DNA of 47,864 bases from Clostridia bacterium (lineage in GTDB: Bacteria; Bacillota; Clostridia; UMGS1840), in NCBI GenBank assembly GCA_017625695.1, contig JAGAKI010000022.1:1-47864 (forward strand). The letters run 5' to 3'. A model generated the notes under the pieces. That model was not told the DNA's origin. It ran no database searches and was given only the letters and a program-made list of their open reading frames with translations. Position 1 is the stretch's first letter. Every line of letters begins with the position of its first letter. Shown here in pieces: positions 1 to 6,915 of the stretch. The translations under genes and the position numbers were made by a program.

Positions 1-35
1 CAGCGCTCTTCTATGGTAAGATGTTTATAGTTCAT
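1..35 (-). CDS. IS30-family transposase, N-terminal fragment cut by the window
   Basis: Only the first eleven complete codons are present, reading MNYKHLTIEER, a typical opening of IS30-family DDE transposases (short helix-turn-helix start of the form M-x-Y-x-H-L-T-x-E-E-R). A strong SD (AAAGGAGAG) sits six bases upstream of the ATG at 33-35. The rest lies to the left of the window, so whether the gene is intact cannot be seen. Confidence 0.6.
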   Translation of the reverse strand, partial: MNYKHLTIEER

Positions 36-139
36 ATGTTTCTCTCCTTTGTAGTTTGTGGTGTGGTAACCTTATTCTACCAGAGATTCATATGAACTTC
101 AATTTTTTTAGGGTGTTGCACTTAATAGTATAACTCACC
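1..139 (-). mobile_element. Edge of an IS30-type insertion sequence
   Basis: The window opens inside an insertion sequence. The 5' end of a transposase reads leftwards off the window, and about 75 bases upstream of its start lies an end-like sequence at 111-139 (GGGTGTTGCACTTAATAG followed by TATAACTCACC) of the type I associate with IS30-family termini. The opposite end is outside the window, so the inverted-repeat match and target duplication cannot be confirmed. The element lies just beyond the terminator of the neighbouring SLH operon. Confidence 0.55.
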
Positions 140-146
140 AATAAAT

Positions 147-181
147 GAAAAAAACTGCACTCTTCACGAGTGCAGTTTTTT
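147..181 (-). terminator. Rho-independent terminator of the SLH operon
   Basis: A 13-bp perfect stem (AAAAACTGCACTC with GAGTGCAGTTTTT) closes a five-base loop, with A and T tracts on both sides, so it could stop transcription in either direction. It lies just past the stop codon of the SLH gene and before the IS30-like end. Confidence 0.85.
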
Positions 182-194
182 GATTCACCTATAA

Positions 195-2426
195 TCAGGA
201 TACATTGAATCTTTCTAAGTAGAAAATGTCAAGCCAGTTTTCAGCGTTGTTCATATATTCATGATCGTGCCAGTTACTTGCTTCTAAGATGTCATAGTAT
301 GCCCAATGATCTTCAGTCAGATCAGGATAGGTCAGAACTTCATCGATATGATCTGCGATGTATGCTTTATCAGCAGAGCGGTTCAACATTCTGTTCACGA
401 TAGTAACCGCTTCGGAACGTTTAATAGGCTGATCAGGACGGAAGGTGCCATCTTCATAACCAACCAACCAACCTTTGATAACTGCAGAATCAATGTATTC
501 TTTTGCCCAATGAGTTGCAGAAACATCAGAGAAGTTATTATCATTTCCAGATTCTACATCAAAAAATCTGGAAGCAATTGTAGCAAATTCTGCACGAGTG
601 ATAGAATTGTGAGGACGGAAAGTTCCATCTTCATATCCTTGAACGATTTCCACACTATTTAAATATTTAATATAGGGAGTAGACCATTCACCATCAACTA
701 CATCAGAGAATTTGCTTGCACTCTCATCACGGAACACCATTTTCTTCACGATTAAACGAGAGAACATCGCAGAAACTTCTGCTCTGGTAACAAAATCGTC
801 TGCATCAAAGTTACCGGTATCTCTACCATGAACATATGCAATATGTTCGGAAGAGAAAGAAGGTACACTACCTGCATGGATATCAATGGTTTCAGTGGTT
901 ACATAACTGTCTGTCCAACCGGTTTTGGTTGCAAATGCTTTGATGGTAGTATCATCAGCTACATTGAAAGGTCCTTCATATTTGAGAGAATCTTTTGTAG
1001 GAGTAGAACCATCAGTAGTATAATAAATAGTAGCACCGGAAGTATTGGTTTCTAAAGTAACAGTGATGTTGTTCGCATCATCTACTTCATAAGTAATTGT
1101 GGGTGCTTCCACACGATGAGGAGTAGTAGGTGCGGGTCTGGAAGATGATGCTTTGGTTACTTTGATATCCAATTCCATAAACAGTTCTTTGGTGTTATCA
1201 TTCACTTCACCATCAAAGGATGCATCGGTATCTCTGTATAATTTTAAAATTCCGGTACCAGCGGAAGTACCTTTTAATTTAAGCATTCCGGTTTCTCTGG
1301 TAACAGTTGCAATGTCTTCCAAATTGTCTTCATCGTCAACAACACCTGCATCCAAGCTTGCAGATAAGCTGGGAACGAAAGTTAAGGAAGCTTCTTCCCC
1401 ACGTTCAAACAATTTTGCCAATTCGTCGGAAACAACCTTTAAGTATACGGTTTCACCAACTTTGAAATCAACAACTAAATTGTTGGGGTAAACATCTCTG
1501 AGTTTATCCAAACCAGCAACATCTGAATAAACTTCTACTTTGGCATCCATAACACCGGACATAATGGTGTTCATAACAGTTGCCATTACTTCTGCATTAT
1601 CTTCTTTTAATGCATCAATAGAAGCAATTAAAATGTTGATAAAGGGAGAATCAGTATTTACAGCACCAGCAGTAACAGTAACCATACCGTTGCCGATCAT
1701 TGCGTTGGTAGCCTGTGCAAGCTGATCTCCGGCAGGATTGGTTAATGCTGCAGCTGCTGCATTTCTAACGTAAGGAATGATCGCATCCACAAATGCATCA
1801 GCACCGGAAGTGCAATACGCAGTTAAGAAATCAGTAATATTACCTGCGGCTTGTCTTCTCAGATTTTTCTGAAAATCAATTACGAATGCACCCAGAGCAT
1901 GTTTGGTCATGTAACCATTTTCGTCTGCAGGATCGTCAAAAGTGATTTTGTTTAAAATATCAGCAGGTTTAGCAGTGGTAGTGCCAACAGTAACATCGGT
2001 ATAGAAAGTTGCTGCTGCTCTGTCGATATCTGCATCGCTGATATCGTTATCTTTGGTGTTGGGATTTGCTGCAGTTCCGTTCTTTGCATTGGGGAAAGTC
2101 ATTAACTTAATGAATCCGTATGCCAGAATCTGAGCTTCTTCATTGGAAATTACTTCTGCTTTGGGAGAAGTAATACCACTTACTACTGAAGTATCTACGT
2201 TGTTAAAATATGCTTTCATAGCATTTAACTGGTCAATAGATACGTTTCTGTATGCTCTGATTAAGTCTGCTCCGTAATCATTGTCGGTGGGATGTGTCTG
2301 CATACCTAACAGAACGTCTTTGAATTCTTGTTCCGTCATAGTGGGAACAGTGCCGGCAGCTTGAGATACCAATGTGAAAATCGGTAATATCATAATTGCC
2401 AAAAGTAAAGCAATTGTTCTTTTCAT
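195..2426 (-). CDS. SLH-domain surface protein with a chitobiase-like C-terminal domain
   Basis: Probable secreted, cell-wall-attached protein of 743 residues. The start is the ATG at 2426, because a clear SD (AAAAGGAG) precedes it and the protein then opens with a signal peptide (MKRTIALLLA, cleavage near SQA-A at residues 22-25). Residues 25-430 are unrecognised, with several alanine-rich stretches. Residues about 441-510 match the CHB_HEX_C type (A-T-I-Y-Y-T-T-D-G-S-T-P). Three SLH repeats follow at about 525-570, 572-628 and 630-690, with the usual F-S-D-V, Y-E-D-G-T-F-R-P and T-R-A-E-F signatures. SLH domains bind pyruvylated secondary cell-wall polymers. It follows another SLH gene by 46 bases and is probably cotranscribed with it. 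No enzymatic domain is recognisable. Confidence 0.85.
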   Translation of the reverse strand: MKRTIALLLAIMILPIFTLVSQAAGTVPTMTEQEFKDVLLGMQTHPTDNDYGADLIRAYRNVSIDQLNAMKAYFNNVDTSVVSGITSPKAEVISNEEAQILAYGFIKLMTFPNAKNGTAANPNTKDNDISDADIDRAAATFYTDVTVGTTTAKPADILNKITFDDPADENGYMTKHALGAFVIDFQKNLRRQAAGNITDFLTAYCTSGADAFVDAIIPYVRNAAAAALTNPAGDQLAQATNAMIGNGMVTVTAGAVNTDSPFINILIASIDALKEDNAEVMATVMNTIMSGVMDAKVEVYSDVAGLDKLRDVYPNNLVVDFKVGETVYLKVVSDELAKLFERGEEASLTFVPSLSASLDAGVVDDEDNLEDIATVTRETGMLKLKGTSAGTGILKLYRDTDASFDGEVNDNTKELFMELDIKVTKASSSRPAPTTPHRVEAPTITYEVDDANNITVTLETNTSGATIYYTTDGSTPTKDSLKYEGPFNVADDTTIKAFATKTGWTDSYVTTETIDIHAGSVPSFSSEHIAYVHGRDTGNFDADDFVTRAEVSAMFSRLIVKKMVFRDESASKFSDVVDGEWSTPYIKYLNSVEIVQGYEDGTFRPHNSITRAEFATIASRFFDVESGNDNNFSDVSATHWAKEYIDSAVIKGWLVGYEDGTFRPDQPIKRSEAVTIVNRMLNRSADKAYIADHIDEVLTYPDLTEDHWAYYDILEASNWHDHEYMNNAENWLDIFYLERFNVS

Positions 2427-2472
2427 TGTGCTTACTCCTTTTATTAAAATTATATTTTTAAACATATTTAGG

Positions 2473-3510
2473 CTATTTATTTGCAAATTGATAGCAACGG
2501 TACAACATCTGGGCAGCCTCTGCACGTGTTGCTGACAATGTGGGGTTGAAACAATTCAATTCATTTCCTTGGATTATACCGTTTTCTTTTAATGTAATAA
2601 CAGCAGTTTTTGCGTATGATGCGATATAACGGTCATCGTCGAAGCCGGATGATTTTGATGAACTTCTGTCAAACAATCCAAGAGTTTCACCCATTCGGAA
2701 CATCATAACCGCCATATCCTGCCTGGTGATATCCATACCGGAACCGAATTTTCCGTCTCCGATTCCTAAAATCAAATTTTGGCTTGCCATATTGGTAACA
2801 TAAGGATAAAACCAATCGCTTTCTGCTACATCAGAAAATACAGGTTTTGTTGATCCTGCCTCAACAACAAACGCAAGACACATCATCTTCGCAAATTGCT
2901 CGCGAGTAACATTGGAAGATGGCGAAAAAACAAAATCACTGACGCCATTCACGATATCACGGTTGAACAATTCGGTAATTGCTTCTTCCGCCCAACCATA
3001 ATTTGTTAAGTCATCAAATACATGAGACAGCTTACCATGTTCATCAAATCCTAAAATAATATAAGTTTCACTGACAAGTGCATTGTATAAGGGTTCAAAC
3101 TCTTTTGGAATTTCTCCATCCAAAAGGCTGGCAACTGATTCCGCTGAAAACGCATCCGTACAAAGAGCGATATACACAGCCTCCATAGAAGCTGCTGTGT
3201 TAATTGTAATCATTCTCATGCGTTGTTCAAAATTGTTTTTTCTTAAATTATTGATTTCCTTTTCTGCTTCAGCTATCGTCAATACTGAAAGAATTGTTTC
3301 CTTAAACTTAGCATCTACAGATTCATTTGTAACAGACAGTTCGTGATATAACGGAACTGCATTATATAATTGTGGCAAAAAGGTTGGGTCTTGATGCAAT
3401 TTCTTGAATACGCGCATAACATCCGCATTTGTAATGGCAAAAGCAGGTGTTGTACATAAAAATACAAACACAATACAAAAGCATAGCAGCCGTTTACAAA
3501 ACATTTTCAT
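2473..3510 (-). CDS. SLH-domain surface protein
   Basis: A 345-residue exported protein. It opens with a signal peptide (residues 1-25, ending PAFA), then about 130 residues of mostly helical unrecognised sequence, and ends with three SLH repeats at about 165-215, 220-270 and 280-343. The motifs V-T-R-E-Q-F-A-K-M, F-S-D-V and A-T-R-A-E-A-A mark them. The ATG at 3510 is preceded by GAGGT at ten bases; a second ATG lies two codons in. It is the first gene of the operon behind the promoter at 3571-3599 and is followed by the larger SLH protein. The pair probably forms part of the S-layer or outer wall. Confidence 0.82.
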   Translation of the reverse strand: MKMFCKRLLCFCIVFVFLCTTPAFAITNADVMRVFKKLHQDPTFLPQLYNAVPLYHELSVTNESVDAKFKETILSVLTIAEAEKEINNLRKNNFEQRMRMITINTAASMEAVYIALCTDAFSAESVASLLDGEIPKEFEPLYNALVSETYIILGFDEHGKLSHVFDDLTNYGWAEEAITELFNRDIVNGVSDFVFSPSSNVTREQFAKMMCLAFVVEAGSTKPVFSDVAESDWFYPYVTNMASQNLILGIGDGKFGSGMDITRQDMAVMMFRMGETLGLFDRSSSKSSGFDDDRYIASYAKTAVITLKENGIIQGNELNCFNPTLSATRAEAAQMLYRCYQFANK

Positions 3511-3570
3511 ACAAGAAATACCTCGTGTATCTCGACGGACACTTTTTGATTCTATTAAAATATCACTATA

Positions 3571-3599
3571 ATATTAACATAAAACTTTCTCAAAGTCAA
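3571..3599 (-). promoter_or_regulatory. Sigma-A type promoter of the SLH operon
   Basis: On the minus strand TTGACT and TAATAT are separated by exactly 17 bases, about 60 bases upstream of the SLH start codon. A second overlapping pair (TTGAGA, 17 bases, TATAGT) sits five bases further downstream. Confidence 0.6.
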
Positions 3600-3686
3600 G
3601 TTTTTTTACAAGAATCTGTAGTATTTTTTTAATATTTTTTATAAAACGAACAATCTTGAAAAAAGTGACAATCATAATACAGTAAA

Positions 3687-3923
3687 TTAGTTGATATCTA
3701 CCAAAACAATATCATCTCCGACTTTGACAATCGTTTCAAACGAAATGATGTGTTCCTCATATTTTCCAAAAAAACCTAAAAAACGATTTCGTTCGGGAAC
3801 AATCAACGATCCTACGGTACCGTTTTGCAAATCAATCTCGACATCATAAACAAAGCCAATCCGCTTCCCGCTGGAAATATTGATTACTTCTTTCTTCTGT
3901 AATTCTCCTACCCGTTCATACAT
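3687..3923 (-). CDS. YlmC/YmxH family PRC-barrel protein
   Basis: A 78-residue protein that is almost entirely one PRC-barrel domain, matching the YlmC/YmxH family annotated as sporulation-associated in Bacillus and Clostridia. Visible family features are the opening helix (V-G-E-L-Q-K-K-E-V-I-N), the G-K-R-I-G-F-V-Y-D strand and a closing hydrophobic strand. The biochemical role is not established; PRC barrels usually mediate RNA or protein contacts. The SD (AAAGGAG) is strong. It stands alone between the terminator of the MATE gene and the SLH promoter region. Confidence 0.8.
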   Translation of the reverse strand: MYERVGELQKKEVINISSGKRIGFVYDVEIDLQNGTVGSLIVPERNRFLGFFGKYEEHIISFETIVKVGDDIVLVDIN

Positions 3924-3971
3924 AAAAAAACTCCTTTCTTCTATCCATCATATGAAAGAAAGAATAAAGAT

Positions 3972-4009
3972 AAAACCGTTGAAGAAACATAAAATACTTC
4001 AACGGTTTT
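3972..4009 (-). terminator. Terminator after the MATE transporter gene
   Basis: A 13-bp stem (AAAACCGTTGAAG with CTTCAACGGTTTT) closes a 12-base loop directly after the stop codon of the transporter. The minus-strand T tract is interrupted, so termination may be partial with read-through into the ymxH-like gene. Confidence 0.65.
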
Positions 4010-4013
4010 GTTT

Positions 4014-5387
4014 TTACAGATTCATTATTTTCTGGCGGTAAATGTGCCTCATAAAAAAGACAGATAACACCAACGAAAGGATTTCCGCCAACGGGAATGA
4101 CCACCAAACAGCAGAATGTCCGAAATAATGTTCCAGAATCCACGCCGACGGAACCAATACAACAAGCTGTCGTCCCATAGAAACAAACAAACTGTATATA
4201 CTGGATCCAACCGCCTGAAACACGGAAAGAAAAATAATACAAACGCCTGCAAACAGATAGTGTAAACTGATAATCCGCAAAGCAGGAATCCCCATTACAA
4301 TCATATCATCAGATGCATTAAATAATTCCAGAAGAGTCTTTGGAAATGCATGGAAAATTATCATTCCGAAAAGCATGATTGTACACGCAAAAATACAACT
4401 TAAATAAACAGTCTCTTTAATACGCTTTTTATTTTTTGCACCATAATTATATGCAATAATGGGAACCATACCATTATTCAGACCACTGACCGGCATAATG
4501 AAAAAGCTCTGAAGCTTAAAATAAACGCCAAAAACTGCAACTGCGGCAGTAGATTCCTGTAAAATCTTATTCATGCACATCGTCATAACGGTACCGATGG
4601 ACATTAACAAGATAGAAGGAATTGCAATGGCATATATTGCACCAACAGTTTTCCAGTTAGGACAATAGCGAAACGGACGGATCGATATTTCACGGTTTAT
4701 CTTAATATTAATAGCAAGGCCTAAAATCATTGATACAATCTGTCCGCCAACCGTTGCGAAAGCTGCCCCTGTAATCCCCATTTTCGGAAATCCAAACCAA
4801 CCGAAAATTAAAATCGGGTCGAATATCAGATTGAAAATTGCACCTGCAAGCTGTACCACCATAGATAAAAATGCTCTGCCGGTAGCTTGTAGCAAACGTT
4901 CCATGGTAATTTGCATAAAAATCCCTACAGAGAATAAACAAATAACCCGCAGATATTCTGCACAGTATGCTACAATTTCCGGATCATTGCTCTGAAACTG
5001 CGCATAGGTTTTTACTCCAAAGATTCCAAATAAGAAAAACGCAAGAAAACTGAAAATTGCCAGATATATCCCGGTATTTGCAACACGATTTGCACCTTCA
5101 AAATTCTTTTCCCCTAAATTTCGGGATAACAACGCATTAATACCAACACCGGTTCCGGCTCCGACGGCAATCATCAGATTCTGAATGGGAAATGCAAGGC
5201 TGACTGCTGTAAAAGCTTTATTATATTCATCAATTCGTGACACAAAAATACTGTCAACGTTATTATAAAGCGCCTGTACCAACATTGAAATAATGATAGG
5301 AAGCGACATGCTGAGTAAGAGTTTCGGAATAGGCATAACTCCCATTTTATTTTCCGCTCTTTGATGTTCAACTACCGTTTCATTCAT
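4014..5387 (-). CDS. MATE family efflux transporter
   Basis: A 457-residue inner-membrane protein with about twelve hydrophobic helices in two homologous halves, as in the multidrug and toxin extrusion family, which exports cationic drugs or metabolites in exchange for Na+ or H+. The opening (P-K-L-L-L-S-M-S-L-P-I-I-I-S-M-L-V-Q-A-L-Y-N) is the typical MatE start, and the loop N-V-D-S-I-F-V-S-R-I is conserved. An SD (GGAGGTG) lies eight bases before the ATG. Its own promoter is at 5436-5464. Substrate cannot be told from sequence. Confidence 0.9.
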   Translation of the reverse strand: MNETVVEHQRAENKMGVMPIPKLLLSMSLPIIISMLVQALYNNVDSIFVSRIDEYNKAFTAVSLAFPIQNLMIAVGAGTGVGINALLSRNLGEKNFEGANRVANTGIYLAIFSFLAFFLFGIFGVKTYAQFQSNDPEIVAYCAEYLRVICLFSVGIFMQITMERLLQATGRAFLSMVVQLAGAIFNLIFDPILIFGWFGFPKMGITGAAFATVGGQIVSMILGLAINIKINREISIRPFRYCPNWKTVGAIYAIAIPSILLMSIGTVMTMCMNKILQESTAAVAVFGVYFKLQSFFIMPVSGLNNGMVPIIAYNYGAKNKKRIKETVYLSCIFACTIMLFGMIIFHAFPKTLLELFNASDDMIVMGIPALRIISLHYLFAGVCIIFLSVFQAVGSSIYSLFVSMGRQLVVLVPSAWILEHYFGHSAVWWSFPLAEILSLVLSVFFMRHIYRQKIMNL

Positions 5388-5435
5388 AAAATGACACCTC
5401 CGTTTTTATGATTCTCATTGAAAAACCAAAAACGG

Positions 5436-5464
5436 ATTATATCACATTGGATAAAAAAAGTCAA
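5436..5464 (-). promoter_or_regulatory. Promoter of the MATE gene
   Basis: TTGACT, a 17-base spacer and a perfect TATAAT on the minus strand place the transcript start near 5429, about 40 bases before the ATG. Confidence 0.7.
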
Positions 5465-5501
5465 TTCATTTGTCGAAAAGAATCGAATCTTTTAAAAAAA
5501 A

Positions 5502-6194
5502 CTATGGTGTCATTACAATTCCGTTAAAAATTGCATCAACCAGTAATTGTTGATACGTTTCTTCGCAAAGTTTCGCGGCTTCATCCTGATTTGAAATAAA
5601 TCCGCATTCCACTAAAACTGCAGGAACATTCAACTTGGAAAATGTTAGATTTTTATTAGGAAGAACCTTTTGTTGACGATGGTTCTCCGGATCTGTTTTT
5701 TTCAATTCTGCCATAATATTTTTTGCATACTGCTCCCCTGTTGGATCCTCTTTTTTATAAAACACCTGCGCACCTTTCACGTCGGAGGCTTCAAATTTAT
5801 TCATATGAATACTCACAAACAGTCCTGCTTTTTGTTCATTGGCAATCGAAGCCCGTTTTTTTAAATCAGCATTTTTCTGTTCACGAACCGTATTTTTTTC
5901 CTCGTCATGCAGCGAAATATCTTCACTTCGGGTCATAATTACCCGATATCCGTTTGCGGTTAGTTTTTGTTCTAACTTTTTTGCTATTTGTAAGTTTAAA
6001 TCTTTTTCCAAAATCCCATCAACACCAACACCGCCTCCATCCATACCGCCGTGTCCCGGATCAATTACAATCAGCTGTTGATTTAATCCTACTGTTGATA
6101 CTGTTTCCGGCAACAAGAATCCAAGAAGTAACACAAACATTGTTACTGCACATACAACACCAAGCAATGTTTTTTTCTGAAAAACCAAAAACAT
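5502..6194 (-). CDS. cwlD: N-acetylmuramoyl-L-alanine amidase, CwlD type
   Basis: Zinc amidase of the Amidase_3 family, 230 residues. CwlD removes peptide side chains from muramic acid during spore cortex synthesis, the first step to muramic-delta-lactam. The ATG at 6194 is preferred over an upstream one because a G-rich SD (AAAGGGTGG) precedes it and the protein then starts with one membrane anchor (about residues 9-28), as in B. subtilis CwlD (about 237 residues). Zinc and catalytic motifs are present: D-P-G-H-G-G at 45-50, the E of L-E-K-D-L-N near 63, S-I-H-M-N with H130, and V-E-C-G-F with the catalytic Glu near 195. It follows the MBL gene by 69 bases. Confidence 0.87.
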   Translation of the reverse strand: MFLVFQKKTLLGVVCAVTMFVLLLGFLLPETVSTVGLNQQLIVIDPGHGGMDGGGVGVDGILEKDLNLQIAKKLEQKLTANGYRVIMTRSEDISLHDEEKNTVREQKNADLKKRASIANEQKAGLFVSIHMNKFEASDVKGAQVFYKKEDPTGEQYAKNIMAELKKTDPENHRQQKVLPNKNLTFSKLNVPAVLVECGFISNQDEAAKLCEETYQQLLVDAIFNGIVMTP

Positions 6195-6263
6195 AAAAAT
6201 ATCCCCACCCTTTATATTGATAGTATAATATATCATAAAAAAGGCGGAGATATGAATTATTTA

Positions 6264-6902
6264 TCATGCTTCAGGTAATTTGGAAACAATTGTTATCTCT
6301 TGATTGACCAAAGGTTTAAAGCCGTCAAAATCTTCCGGTTTTCCAACTAAGGTCCCGTAATGTGTAGGAATCACATAAGAAGGACAGATTCTATTAACAC
6401 ATTCTGCAGCTTCTTTGAAATTCATGGTGTAGGTTCCTCCGATGGGTAACATTGCTACATCACAGGAAACCGTCGATTCTTCAGGCATCAAGTCGCAGTC
6501 ACCGGCAATATAAATCCGTTTTTCTTTTACAGTTACAACATATCCAAGCCAATCATTTTCTTTCGGATGCATGGGTTTTCCAACGTTGTAGGACGGTACC
6601 GCAGCAATTGTGACGCCTGACAATTCCAGTATGTTTCCCGGTTGCATCAAATAAATCTGATGTTCAGAGAATCCTGCGTGAACGGCATCTTCTTTCATAG
6701 ATTTCGGCATAACGTATCGGGTACTTTCTTTCGCGACTTTTTCGATATCTTCCGGTGAAAAATGGTCGTAGTGGGGATGTGTAATCAAAATGATATCCCC
6801 ATCATTTTTGTATTCCGGAATCCGGAACGGATCCACATAGATTACTTTGCTCCCTTCCAGACGAATACTACTGTGTTCATTTACAGTAATAAAATCCAAC
6901 AT
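6264..6902 (-). CDS. MBL-fold metallo-hydrolase (UlaG/UPF0173-like)
   Basis: A 212-residue metallo-beta-lactamase-fold hydrolase. The metal ligand motif H-P-H-Y-D-H sits at about residues 42-47, followed by I-A-G-D-C-D and T-H-Y-G-T further on, the order expected of the UlaG-like group. Substrate is unknown. The start at 6902 is set by an ideal SD (AAGGAGGT), which overlaps the stop codon of the upstream GTPase-nuclease gene; the two genes are 13 bases apart and are translationally adjacent. An in-frame ATG nine codons upstream lacks an SD. Confidence 0.82.
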   Translation of the reverse strand: MLDFITVNEHSSIRLEGSKVIYVDPFRIPEYKNDGDIILITHPHYDHFSPEDIEKVAKESTRYVMPKSMKEDAVHAGFSEHQIYLMQPGNILELSGVTIAAVPSYNVGKPMHPKENDWLGYVVTVKEKRIYIAGDCDLMPEESTVSCDVAMLPIGGTYTMNFKEAAECVNRICPSYVIPTHYGTLVGKPEDFDGFKPLVNQEITIVSKLPEA

Positions 6903-6915
6903 AAAACCGACCTCC

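Noticed and set aside
5399-5436. A hairpin TCCGTTTTT/AAAAACGGA that might hide the SD of the MATE gene
   Set aside because: The upstream arm overlaps the region between the -10 box and the transcript start (about 5429), so most of it is not in the RNA.
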